A program made the translations under genes and the position numbers. A stretch of DNA of 64,000 bases from assembly GCA_039621445.1 (NCBI GenBank), contig CP154955.1, positions 34,602,640 to 34,666,639 of the forward strand. The letters are read 5' to 3'. This document shows, in pieces, positions 37,831 through 47,000 of the stretch (the stretch's first letter is position 1; every line of letters starts with the position of its first letter). This DNA comes from Euglena gracilis (lineage: Eukaryota; Euglenida; Euglenophyceae; Euglenales). Under the pieces are notes generated by a model that was not told the DNA's origin, did no database searches, and was given only the letters and a program-made list of their open reading frames with translations.

Positions 37831-38727
37831 TCACGGGCCAATTTCGTCCTAAATACCCAGTTTCTGAACATTTTTGAGCATTTTTGGGCTCCTTTGGCTC
37901 ATGGCCATGTCGATCGGCCACTGGAAATTCTCACACGTCTGATGCCATGTTACCCATCAATCGAAAGCTTTTCTCAAGGGCTTTTGACAGATGGCCACAA
38001 GATTCAGCCATTATGCACACAGCGTTTATTTTCAGCGATCGTGTATTCCAGAATTTGACATTCTGATTTGTAAAATCCCTCACCTCAGCTGCCATACAGC
38101 ATATCAATTGAAAGCTCCAAGACCTTTCGCTCAGGAAGTTCGGCAGCCCCCCCCCCCTGGTGGTCGGACCCCCTCGGCACGGCAAAATGGCGACCCCCCT
38201 CCCCTTCTGGTCAGCCAACCCCTCCCCCCGGCACGGTATGCCGAACCATACATTTGGGAAATCCGGCTGTCAGCCGCGGTGGACCCCCCCCCCCTGGGGG
38301 ACTGACCCCTCGGCGCGGCAAAATGGGGACCCCCCCCCCCCTGGTGGCCGTCCTCGTCAGACGTGCCGAACCTCCTTGGTACCCTCAGAACTCACCCACA
38401 CTGCATAGCGCCCAGAAAATTGCCGATCGCATGTTCCGACACTTTTCGTAAATTCCAAAATCCACTGTTCACCTGCCATGTTGCCTCTTGATCGATAACC
38501 CTTCTCAAGGCTTTCAGCAGATGGCCTTAGATTTCAGCCGTGCTGTGTGGTACTCTATTTCACAAAATCGCCGAATTTGGCCAAATGGAAATTATTGCAC
38601 AAAATACCCCAATTTCTGGCCAAATACCCCTCAAAAACTACTCAGATATGATTGATATGATTGCCATCATACTTGGCATTTTTTTTTTTGCTTTTTAAAA
38701 AAAAACAAAACAACGTGTTTTTTTTAA

Positions 38728-38852
38728 GGCCGAAGGCGCCCTTGACCCGTTATACGCCCTGAATACGGGTTATGCCCACGATTTTTATACAGAAACCGTG
38801 ACACTGGGATACCTTGGAGTCCTGGTCCCTCCCGTGCTCCGCCTCGTGCACC
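38728..38852. other. 125-bp spacer between duplication copies
   Basis: The spacer holds GACCCGTTATACGCCCTGAA and GGGTTATGCCCACG, a relative of the inverted repeat at 33073-33130. Nothing else is seen. Confidence 0.5.
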
Positions 38853-39472
38853 CTGTCGGTTCTTCTCGCTATTCCCCAGAACTCACAGAAAGTGAGATGG
38901 GGTTGTCACAACGGAGGAATCAATATACTTACCACAAAAACGATTTATTTCTTCTCCCCCTATCATGCCACCTACCCGGAAGTGGGAGGATGATGTGCAA
39001 TCACCGTACGCAGTGGAGGCAGAAGAGTTGTATATGCCGACATGGCCGAAGAGCCACATAACGTGTACATCCTCGGCTTCAATGATACGGATGCCTTGCT
39101 GTATTCTAATTTTATTATGGCATCGGTGGTGGGGCGAACCGAGTCCATCGATCAGTGGCACTGCCTACTGGATTTGTCAGTCCGGGGTTGAGGATATGTA
39201 CAGATGGGCTGGGCCCAAGGTCCGAGGGGGTGAGTAGGTTAGGTGAACCCGCAATTGGTCATGAAATGGCCAGGGTCCTGGGTGCGAGGGCCGGGGTGAG
39301 TGGCGGCTGCCCTGGGGGCGTGCCCGGTCCGTACTCTGATGGACTGAGGTTGCGGGGTGTCGGCCCTCTGGCGCTGCTTCGGGTCCTGCTCCCGCCGTGC
39401 TTCGGGTGCGCCTCGTTGGGGCGGCCTTGTTGGCCACCAGCCTGTGTTTCAGGTCAGGTCTCGGCTGGTGCA

Positions 39473-39585
39473 ACCCGAACCGGCGTTCTGGAACACGGCT
39501 TCACGCCCGAACCGGCGTTCTGGACAGAGTTGTTGAAACCGTGGATTAGGGGCTCTGGCTTCACGCCCGAACTGGCGTTCAAGGA
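39473..39585 (+). repeat. GAACCGGCGTTCTGG dispersed repeat, three cores
   Basis: This is the counterpart of 37722-37830 in the right duplication copy. One core has changed to GAACTGGCGTT. Confidence 0.7.
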
Positions 39586-40307
39586 ATCACGGCCAATTTC
39601 GTCCTAAATACCCAGTTTCTGAACATTTTTGAGCATTTTTGGGCTCCTTTGGCTCATGGCCATGTCGATCGGCCACTTGAAATTCTCACACGTCTGATGC
39701 CATGTTACCCATCAATCGAAAGCTTTTCTCAAGGGCTTTTGACAGATGGCCACAAGATTCAGCCATATTGCACACAGTGTTTATTTTCAGCGATTGTGTA
39801 TTCCAGAATTTGACATTCTGATTTGTAAAATCCCTCACCTCAGCTGCCATACAGCATATCAATTGAAAGCTCCAAGACCTTTCGCTTGGGAAGTTCGGCA
39901 GCCCCCCCCCCTGGTGGTCGGACCCCCTCGGCACGGCAAAATGGGGACCCCCCTCCCCTTCTGGTCAGCCAACCCCTCCCCCCGGCACGGTATGCCGAAC
40001 CATACATTTGGGAAATCCGGCTGTCAGCCGCGGTGGACCCCCCCCCCCTGGGGGACTGACCCCTCGGCGCGGCAAAATGGGGACCCCCCCCCTGGTGGCC
40101 GTCCTCGTCAAACGTGCCGAACCTCCTTGGTACCCTAAGAACTCACCCACACTGCATAGCGCCCAGAAAATTGCCGATCGCATGTTCCGACCCTTTTCGT
40201 AAATTCCAAAATCCACTGTTCACCTGCCATGTTGCCTCTTGATCGATAACCCTTCTCAAGGCTTTCAGTAGATGGCCTTAGATTTCAGCCGTGCTGTATG
40301 GTACTCT

Positions 40308-40765
40308 GGAGGCTAGGCGCGCCGCTCGGGGGGGGGTCCGGGACCGCCCCCCCCCCCCCCGCGCGGCCCCTCCGCGGCCGCCCGCGCCGCTACTCGCCCC
40401 CCCCCTGGACCCCCCCCCTCCACCCCTGTGCCTAGCATAGCCAAGAAAAAAAATTTTGGTGAAAAAATCGCGATTTTTTGAGGCCCAAAAATGACCAAAA
40501 ATGACCATTTTCGGACACAAAATGGCAAATTTGGGGGCCGCGCGCTCTGCGCGCGGCCAAAAAAGCATTTTTTTGGTCAAAAATGGCCCAAAAATTGCAA
40601 AAAATGACCACTTTTTGGGAAATCCCGAAAATCACCGATTTTAGGATGCGTTCCGCCCGCGCGGCCGCCCTCGGACCCCACTCCCCCCCCCTCCCCCCCG
40701 CGCCCGCCCGCGCGGCCGCTCGCCCCCCCTGGACCCCCCCCCTTCCCCCACTGTGCCTAGCCTCC
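40308..40765. mobile_element. 458-bp TIR element, GGAGGCTAGGC ends, 3-bp duplication
   Basis: The left end is GGAGGCTAGGC and the right end GCCTAGCCTCC, a perfect 11-bp inverted repeat. The flanks are TCT at 40305-40307 and 40766-40768. The left duplication copy near 38561 gives the empty site GTACTCTATTTC. Inside, a GC-rich segment ending CTGTGCCTAGC occurs twice (40370-40437 and 40690-40760) around an A/T-rich middle with several AAAATGACC motifs. There is no ORF. A 3-bp duplication occurs in CACTA and PIF/Harbinger elements. I cannot choose between them. Confidence 0.85.
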
Positions 40766-40937
40766 TCTATTTCACAAAATCGCCGAATTTGGCGAAATGG
40801 AAATTATTGTACAAAATACCCCAATTTCTGGCCAAATACCCCTCAAAAACTGCTCAGATATGATTTATATGATTGCCATCATACTTGGCATTTTTTTTGT
40901 TTTTTTAAAAAAAAACAAAGCAACGTGTTTTTTTTAA

Positions 40938-41341
40938 AAAAAACGCCCAAAGAAAACATCAAAAAAAAAAGGAAAATTTCATTGAAAAAACTCGTTATGA
41001 AACACCCAAACCATACTTCCTACTAAGTTCAAAAATTGCTAAAAAAATGGTCAAAAACATTCAAAAAATGCAAAAAAAATGCAACTTTAGGACTATTTCA
41101 TTTTTTGTTTTAGGAAATATTTGGCAGAAATGCCCCAAAACTTGCCAAAAATGATTGAAAATATGCATTCAAAAAATTTTCCGAGCAAAACCTTGTTGGC
41201 GTTTTTTTTTGTTTTTTTTAAAAAAACATTGTTAGAATTAAAAAAAAACAAAAAAACAAAGTCCAAAAAATCGAATCGGGCTCAGGGTGGGGTCGCGGGG
41301 GGGTCGCGGGGGGGGGGTCGCGTGGGGGTCGCGGGCAAGGT
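40938..41341. other. A/T-rich spacer, no gene
   Basis: Poly-A and poly-T rich DNA carries the recurring TTTTTAAAAAAACA palindrome near 41210-41250 and a G-rich tandem GGTCGCGGGG near 41288-41340. Confidence 0.5.
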
Positions 41342-41514
41342 TGACGGCGTGCATATATAAATATGTTTTTTTTAAAAAAAAACAAAAAAAACGTCATGGA
41401 GGGTTTGGGGGAAAAATTTTTTGCAATGTTTTTTTTGGGAAAAAGTGCATTTTTTATCTCTACAACATTCATTTTTTTGGGTTGAAACCGTGTTCAGTCC
41501 ACAATGTACACCGG

Positions 41515-41695
41515 CCGTGAAAACCGTGTTCAGTCCACGTGTACAGCATGGTGTACACGTGGACGTCCACGTGTACACCTGGTGTACATGTGATCTAAAC
41601 ACGTGTACACCATGGTGTACACGTGGACTGATCACGTGTACACCAGGTGTACACGTGGACGTCCACATGTACACCACGGTGTACTGGGATTTGTT
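41515..41695. repeat. GTGTACAC palindrome cluster
   Basis: Overlapping short palindromes (CACGTGTACACC, GGTGTACACGTGGAC, GTCCACGTGTACACC) are repeated. The order GTGTACATGTGATCTAAAC, then CACGTGTACACCATGG, then GTGGACTGATCACGTGTAC recurs at 42622-42760 in the same orientation. Confidence 0.85.
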
Positions 41696-41696
41696 T

Positions 41697-42251
41697 CTAC
41701 AGGATTGCAATGGGAAATGTCACACTCCAACATGTCATGTCAACATGCCAACATACCAACATGTCCATCCAACGGGTTTTCCACCCAATGCTTTGGTCAA
41801 CAATGGCTTGAAGAAAGCATTGAACTTTGGGAATTGAGAAACAGAAGATGGTACAATTGGGGCTGTGGTGCGGTCTGATACCTTGAACAAATATGCAAAG
41901 GAGTTGAACGGAAAGATAAAACAGGCATAGAACGCACACGAAAATTGGCGCCAGCCTTTTCCGTTCGTGCTGCCACACATACCTGTTGCTGCTCCGGAGT
42001 TGAATACAACTCCGTCGCATGAATGCACCACCGAGCCCATCCCAAAAAGCAATCGTCGAGTCGTGCTGTGCCCCATGGGCTGCGCAAACCCCCATGTACT
42101 CCAAAAAACAATTAAGGGCAGCAAGTCGGGCCCGGTGGTAGTCCATAGGCGGGGCGACGTTAGGGTTGGGTATTGGGCCGAGCAGGGTGTCCTCTTCCAC
42201 TGATGGAGATACTTCTCCACTGTGGGGGCTGGGGCATCTGGCACTCAGCAA
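41697..42251 (-). CDS. unassigned ORF inside the palindrome-rich insertion
   Basis: This is a minus-strand frame of 184 codons. It has one hydrophobic segment (VCVLCLFYLSVQLLCIF) and no motif I recognise. An overlapping frame (41735-42244) is almost as long, so the coding strand and frame are uncertain. If real, it would be cargo or an eroded protein of the surrounding insertion. Chance is a fair alternative. Confidence 0.2.
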   Translation of the reverse strand: MLSARCPSPHSGEVSPSVEEDTLLGPIPNPNVAPPMDYHRARLAALNCFLEYMGVCAAHGAQHDSTIAFWDGLGGAFMRRSCIQLRSSNRYVWQHERKRLAPIFVCVLCLFYLSVQLLCIFVQGIRPHHSPNCTIFCFSIPKVQCFLQAIVDQSIGWKTRWMDMLVCWHVDMTCWSVTFPIAIL

Positions 42252-42289
42252 GGTTGCCCAGGCGTATCATGGCTGAGGAAGACGCGAAG

Positions 42290-42540
42290 GGTTTTCTTGG
42301 GGGGTCGGCACACCCCTCCCCCCCCCCCTCACCGACCCCCTCGCCACGCCATTTTACCCCCCCCTTTTCAGACCCCCTCGCCACGCCATGTCAGGCCCGC
42401 CAAAGAAATTTTTCTTGGCAAACCCCCGCGCACCCCTCCTCCCCCCATCCGGGACCCCCTCGCCACGCCAAAAAACGCCAAAACCCCCCCTCCCCCCCCC
42501 CTAGCCGGAAACCTCGCCACGGCGTGCCGACCCCCCCTTA
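42290..42540 (+). repeat. GACCCCCTCGCCACGCC tandem pieces
   Basis: At least four variants of GACCCCCTCGCCACGCC are spaced by C-rich and A/T-rich linkers. A related GACCCCCTCGGCACGGC occurs at 38168 and 39922. Confidence 0.7.
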
Positions 42541-42621
42541 TGCCGAACATAGAAACTACAAGGAGGAGAGGAGAAAATTTTTTTTCAGAAAAACCATCAT
42601 CGCGCTTGACCCGTTTTCACC

Positions 42622-42760
42622 CACGTGTACATGTGGACGTCCACGTGTACACCTGGTGTACATGTGATCTAAACACGTGTACACCATGGTGTACACGTGG
42701 ACTGATCACGTGTACCAGGTGTACACGTGGACGCCAAATGTACACCACGGTGTACACAAG
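42622..42760. repeat. GTGTACAC palindrome cluster, second block
   Basis: This is a direct-orientation copy of the block at 41515-41695, slightly shortened. Confidence 0.85.
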
Positions 42761-42775
42761 ATCCCCCAAAGTGTA

Positions 42776-42953
42776 CCACCCCCCCCCCTTTATTGTCCCC
42801 CCCCCTTTATTGTCCCTGGGCCCCGGCCGACGGGGGGTTTTTTTGGCCCGGCCAATGAAATTCCTTTGGTACCCCTTTATTGTCCCCCCCCCTTTATTGT
42901 CCGGTCGGGCCTCCCGGGGGCAGGTCGGTGGGACAATAAAGGGGGGGGGGTGG
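42776..42953. mobile_element. 178-bp MITE in a TA target, reverse of 37307-37483
   Basis: TA lies at 42774-42775 and 42954-42955. The ends are CCACC, a C-run and TTTATTGTCC, inverted. It is the same family as 37307-37483 in the opposite orientation, with TTTATTGTCC in place of TTATTGTCC. It sits inside a GTGTAC palindrome, whose empty form would be AAGTGTACACGTG. Confidence 0.9.
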
Positions 42954-43057
42954 TACACGTGATCACCAAAAACACCATATTTCACGCGAATCACGTGGAC
43001 TTGAACACGGTTTTCACGGCCGGTGTACATTGTGGACTACAAACACGGTTTCAAGAT

Positions 43058-43156
43058 AGAATCGTGATCTGATCCCGCTTTCACACCGTGAAAACCGGGG
43101 GCGCCTACGGCGCCCCCGGTTTTCACGGTGTGAAAGCGGGATCAGATCACGATTCT
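43058..43156. repeat. perfect inverted repeat, 48-bp arms, 3-nt loop
   Basis: The arms are 43058-43105 and 43109-43156 with loop TAC. I compared them base by base and found no mismatch. The arm begins AGAATCGTGATCTGATCCCG and ends GGGGGCGCC. It forms the right end of the palindrome-rich insertion. Confidence 0.95.
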
Positions 43157-43565
43157 CCTTATAGAAAGCATGATTCTTCGCACCAGAAAACACAGATTTG
43201 GAAATACTTTCACACATTTGGAAAAAAAAACTTCACAGGGGGTGTTCCCCCCATAACCCCCCTCCCCCAACCCGACCTAAGACCCGTTTCGGCCATTTTT
43301 TTTCTGAAAAACTTGGCCGGTGATGCCTAATTTGACAAAATATTCTGGTAGATTTCCTAATTTTCGTTTGGGGGATTCCTATTTTGGAGCTTAAAAAGGA
43401 TTTTTTCCCAAAAATTCGGTTTTGGTGATTTCTAATCTGGCCACCGAAAATGTGACCCCCCTCGTGACCCCCCCTGTGACCCCCCCCCTCGTGACCCGAA
43501 CCACCCGCGAAAAATTTTCTTCAAAAAATGGTCATTTCGCAAGGAAAAAGGTCAATTTTTGCTTT

Positions 43566-43779
43566 TCAAAAAAAACACGTTTTTTTGTTGTTTTTTTTCA
43601 AAAACAAAAAAAACGTCAACCCTGGTCGCGGGGGAAACACCCCCAACAGGTGCTATGTCCATCTTAGGTTCAGATTCCATGGTTCTCTGTGACACGGCGG
43701 GGGCTGGAGCTCCCAGGGGTCCGAAATTCCCCGCCCCTGAAATGGTCCGAAAAATGCGGCCCTAGGGGGGCAGTAGGGC
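43566..43779. other. A/T-rich spacer and retroelement flank
   Basis: The stretch contains the recurring GTTTTTTTGTTGTTTTTTTT type palindrome near 43580-43620. There is no gene. Confidence 0.4.
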
Positions 43780-44860
43780 CCCAGCACCCCGAGAGCCAAC
43801 GGTTGCTGACCACCGCGTCCTTCGCCTCCGCCTCCAGAAATGACACTTCGCAGCGATGGTGGCAAACCCAGCTGTCCCGCACCACGGTGGATGGCCTTCT
43901 GAACCGAATCCCACCAAGAGACCAGGCCCGCCTAATGGAACACGCACATGGCAGCGGTCACGGATGGATGGCCGTAGCACCCCACGAGGCTCTCCACACC
44001 GAAGTCGCTGCGGCAGACTTCCGCCTTGGGCTGAAGTGGTGGCTGGGATTGCCCCTGGCCGACTCGGCCGGGACGTGTGCGGGTTGCCAAAACGTTACTG
44101 ACGTACACGGTGACCACGAGATGTGCTGCATTTGGAACAACTTCGCCAACAGACACAACGCCGTCCGGGACGCTCTGTTTAACCTTCTGTCCACAAACGA
44201 CCAAAGTGTCCAACGCGAAGTCCCGGTGCCCAACCAACCCGACACCTCTCTCCGGCCAGCCGACCTGTTACTCGCCACGTGGCAGGATGGTAAGCCAACG
44301 GCCGTTGACCTCACCGTTGCGCACGGATGGCAAGCAGCGGAAAGGAGCGGCTCCAGGGAACGCTGGAGGACCTTTCTAAAACGACGGGAGCAGGCAAAAC
44401 ACAACAAGTACGACATCCCTTGTCGCAACGGCGGCTGGTCGTTCGCCACGCCGGCACGTGGGAGATCAGGCGGTGAACTTTGGGTTTTTCGGGCGGGACC
44501 CCCGCCACCCCCCCCCTCTTCATTGGAAATCCATGGACGAACTTCACCGGTGAACTTCACCGGTGAACTTCACCAGTGAAGTTTCTCCATCAAATTCCTT
44601 TAGGGGCGGAGCCCCCACCCCCCCCCCCCCCCCCCACCCCTGCCTAACCTCCGTGGGGAGGACTGGGCCCGGAGAGCGCCAAGCTACTTGCCAGGATGGT
44701 GAAACGGACCACCGCCTGGGATCAGGGCGATATACGCTCCACAACGACAGGCCGAGAGCTACCAGCTGCTGGCGCTTGCCCCTTTCCGCCAAGTGGCGTT
44801 GAGCTCCATGGAGACACCCCGAAACGTGGCACTCCCCGTCTATCGCCACATCGTCCCAAA
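43780..44860 (+). pseudogene. non-LTR retroelement, C-terminal domain fragment
   Basis: The plus frame, open from 43689, holds the C-terminal part of a reverse-transcriptase polyprotein. Counted from 43689, landmarks are LGLKWWLGLPL (113-123), a Cys/His cluster C130-x2-C133 ... H140, H143, C146/C147 followed by RHNAVRD (155-161), then RPADLLL (189-195) and AVDLTV (205-210). The last two resemble the P-D...D core of PD-(D/E)XK restriction-like endonucleases, so target cleavage is a plausible former role. KHNKYDIPCRNGGW follows at 237-250. At about 44480 the match breaks into C-rich DNA with three GAACTTCACCGGT copies and resumes in another frame at about 44660 with AKLLARMVKRTTAWDQ. No RT part lies upstream, so this is a 5'-truncated, interrupted copy. 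Confidence 0.7.
44480..44650 (+). repeat. insertion with GAACTTCACCGGT tandem units
   Basis: About 170 bp interrupt the retroelement fragment. It holds three GAACTTCACCRGT copies (44539-44580), themselves partly palindromic, between C-rich ends. I could not define a target duplication. Confidence 0.5.
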
Positions 44861-44865
44861 GACGC

Positions 44866-44925
44866 CCGAACCGGCATTCTGGAACACGGCTTCACGCCCG
44901 AACCGGCGTTCTGGACACAGTTTTC
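44866..44925 (+). repeat. GAACCGGCGTTCTGG dispersed repeat
   Basis: Two cores lie around GGCTTCACGCCC, followed by ACACAGTTTTCGCATCAGA. This flank recurs inverted at 30777-30800, so the repeat unit is longer than its core. Confidence 0.7.
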
Positions 44926-46189
44926 GCATCAGAAGACCATTTTGCATTGACTACAACGTTTGTTTCATTTGGTTCACAAGGACAAAAAATCGCTACCACG
45001 GCATGTATAAAAAAAGAATTCCTTCCAAAAAGCCCTTGCCCTGCGCCTTTGTTGCCTATTTTGGAGGGGGGGACCGGGCTTTTTCAAGGGGGGGGGGAAT
45101 TCTCGGACCCCTGGAAGCATAAGGTAGAACCGCCAAAATCTGGCCGATTTGAGGGGGGGGATTTTCGGGGGGGGAGTTTTCAGTTACTGCTAGTAACACG
45201 GAGGAGAGGTCATTGGCAGGCTGCTGGCAAACTCTCTCGGACGGGGCTGCTGCGTATGCCGGGCATGCGACTTTTTTGTGTCCATGGGTGTAGTATTGGC
45301 ACAGAGCCGCGGTGCGGGCTGCGCCCTGGCAGGCAGCTGGGATGCGGAGCCCGCATCCCCCGTTGGAGAGGGGAAGGGCCGCTTGCTGACGTTGTTCTGT
45401 GCTGAGCGCCCGACCGAGGATTTCTTCAAAGGCACTGAAGATAGTTTCCCCGCATCGGGTTACCTCCCCCTGGGCCTCGTAGGAATCTAATGCACGCAGC
45501 AGGTGGTTGACCTTACAACCATCCCGGAAAGAGCGGAGGAGGTGATGAGCGAGCTGGGGGTCTGTCACTGAGGTGACCATGTCTGCAAATTTCTCAATTC
45601 TTGCCGCCTCCGCCCAGGCCGCTGCCGTGTGGCCGGTGGAGGTTGGAAAAGCCGACCGGGCAACCGAGTACGGTGATGCCGAAGTCCTCTGCCCAGGGCC
45701 ATTGGTGTAGGAACTGGGGGGGCGGGGGGGGCGACCGCCCCCCCGAGATTTTTTCGCCCCCCCCGAGAAAATTTTCAGAAAAGTTGTCTCTCGCCCCCCC
45801 CGACGCCCCCCCCGAATTTTTTAGTATTTTTTTGAACACGAGTTCCAACTATTAGACATCGCTACCGTCTCGCCGCCCTTCGGGCGGCCAACCAAGCCCA
45901 AAACTCATGGATTTGAAGGGAAAATAGCACTACCGTCCAGCCGCCCTTCGGGCGGCAATGGATTTTTTTGTTCCATTCAAAATGGCCCGGAGGGGGCGGG
46001 TTTTGGGACTTCGGGCATTTTTTTTGCTTTTTTTAAAAAAAACATGTTTTTTTGTTGTTTTTAAAAAAACAAAAAACGTCCACCCGGAATTTGCGCCATG
46101 ATGCCAAAAAAATTCAACATTTTTTTGTCGCGTTCAATGCCTTCTTTCAAAAAAGCGCAACCGTCTCGCCGCCCGGGCAGCAAAAAGAA

Positions 46190-46213
46190 AACAACACACA
46201 CACACACACACAC
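46190..46213 (+). repeat. (CA)n microsatellite
   Basis: About eleven CA dinucleotides lie inside the TIR element. Confidence 0.9.
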
Positions 46214-46499
46214 AACATTGGTAAATAATACCCCCCGGGGTATTATTTTTTTGCCCGAAGTCCCGGCCCGAGGGGGGGCATTATTTTCCCAAAATTTTCG
46301 AAATTTTTCGAAGTCCCGTAAAACCCAAAATAGCACCCAAAACCCCCTTTGGGGTCATTTTTTGCACTTTCTTCTGAAATTTACCATTTTTGGAGGTCAG
46401 ATGAGCCAGAAAAATCCATTTTTTTCATAATTTGTTGTCAGAAATTGTGATTTTTACCTACATTTTCAGGTCAAAAATCCAGGCCTTCAGCCCGAAACC

Positions 46500-46612
46500 A
46501 GGGGGGGGGGGTATTATTTCGGCGGCCGAAGTCGGACCCCGAGGGGGGGGGGGTATTATTTGGGGGGGGTATCATTTGGGGGGTATTATTTGGGGGGGGG
46601 TTGACAGGTTTT
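46500..46612 (+). repeat. GGGTATTATTTGGG tandem units
   Basis: Four or five G-run plus TATTATTT units lie inside the TIR element, potentially G-quadruplex forming. Confidence 0.75.
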
Positions 46613-47000
46613 TTTTTAAGTCCGGCCGAGCCCCCCCCCACCCGGGGGGATCCCCCCAGGGGGGAGTGGGATATACTGAAATTTTTTGAAAAAGTGCTAT
46701 TTTTGGAATTTTTCTGTTTATGGCCGGCGCTAACTTCGCTTCGGGCCCAGGATCTCGCCCCCCCCGGAGAAAAAATTGTTTCTACACCGATGCCCAGGGC
46801 ACGTGTTGGAGGTGCTCTCGGTCCGGGATGGCGCCGGCCGCAGGGCCCCAGGCCACGCACTTGGCCAGGTTCAGTTGGACCCCGGTGCGTTCGCCTTCCA
46901 CGCGGAGAAAATCCAGGCACTTTGTAACACCAGAGGTTCGCCGATCAGTAACCCGTCGTCGAGGTACCAGGAGGACCAGATCAGTTCTGCTTATTCCTTC

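Larger units (their letters stand above)
36918..38727 (+). repeat. tandem duplication, left copy
   Basis: The segment starts CTGTCGGTTCTTCTCGC and is repeated from 38853 with few differences. Without its private 179-bp MITE insertion (element plus one TA) it measures about 1631 bp, against about 1624 bp for the right copy. It starts just upstream of the start of the PHD-finger gene, whose strand runs the other way. It contains two older dispersed repeats and no convincing gene. Confidence 0.9.
38853..40937 (+). repeat. tandem duplication, right copy
   Basis: This is the second copy of the segment at 36918-38727. It lacks the TA MITE of the left copy and carries instead a 458-bp TIR element at 40308-40765. 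Differences between copies are mostly single bases and C-run lengths, so the duplication is fairly young, and both MITE events came after it (or were lost cleanly, which is less likely). Confidence 0.9.
41487..43163. mobile_element. palindrome-rich 1.68-kb insertion
   Basis: It is delimited by the intact paralogue at 32401-33010. The flanks share GAAA, a possible 4-bp duplication. An imperfect inverted repeat of about 62 bp sits near the ends: 41482-41545 against 42990-43054, both with GTCCACAATGTACACCGGCC and GTGAAAACCGTGTTCA. Blocks of GTGTACACGTGGAC palindromes lie inside the left end and at 42622-42760. A perfect 48-bp-arm hairpin lies at the right end (43058-43156). A TA MITE has inserted at 42776. 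I do not recognise the superfamily. Confidence 0.65.
41342..43565 (+). repeat. long dispersed repeat, split copy
   Basis: The parts 41342-41486 and 43164-43565 match 32401-33010 in order and orientation. The match stops at TTGAAA (41481-41486) and resumes at GAAAGCATGATT (about 43164). The DNA between is therefore a later insertion. Confidence 0.75.
45700..46790. mobile_element. 1.09-kb TIR element with 10-bp target duplication
   Basis: The duplication TGCCCAGGGC lies at 45690-45699 and 46791-46800. Retroelement copy B near 48293-48304 has the single uninterrupted site. The ends are inverted: left CATTGGTGTAGGAAC, right (other strand) TCGGTGTAGAAAC. The inside has GCCGCCCTTCGGGCGGC hairpins near 45875 and 45940, a (CA)n run, G-rich GGGTATTATTT tandem units and poly-A/T palindromes, but no protein. 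It is non-autonomous. Superfamily uncertain: 9-11 bp duplications are known for Mutator-like elements. Confidence 0.8.
45180..47000 (-). pseudogene. non-LTR retroelement copy A, RT thumb region, split
   Basis: Minus strand. The parts 46791-47000 and 45180-45699 together match copy B at about 48490-47945. The 46791-47000 part corresponds to the region after the YLDDG box. The 45180-45699 part encodes VTDPQLAHHLLRS, CKVNHLLRALDS, then ALSTEQRQQAALPLSNGGCG, the region after the RT palm in this element type. A TIR insertion (45700-46790) separates the two. The copy is 5'-truncated near 47000 and changes to unrelated DNA near 45180. It is not functional. Confidence 0.75.

Noticed and set aside
41487-43163. 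Helitron, because of a hairpin near one end
   Set aside because: No CTRR after the hairpin, no A/T insertion site, long inverted repeats at both ends, and no Rep/helicase sequence.
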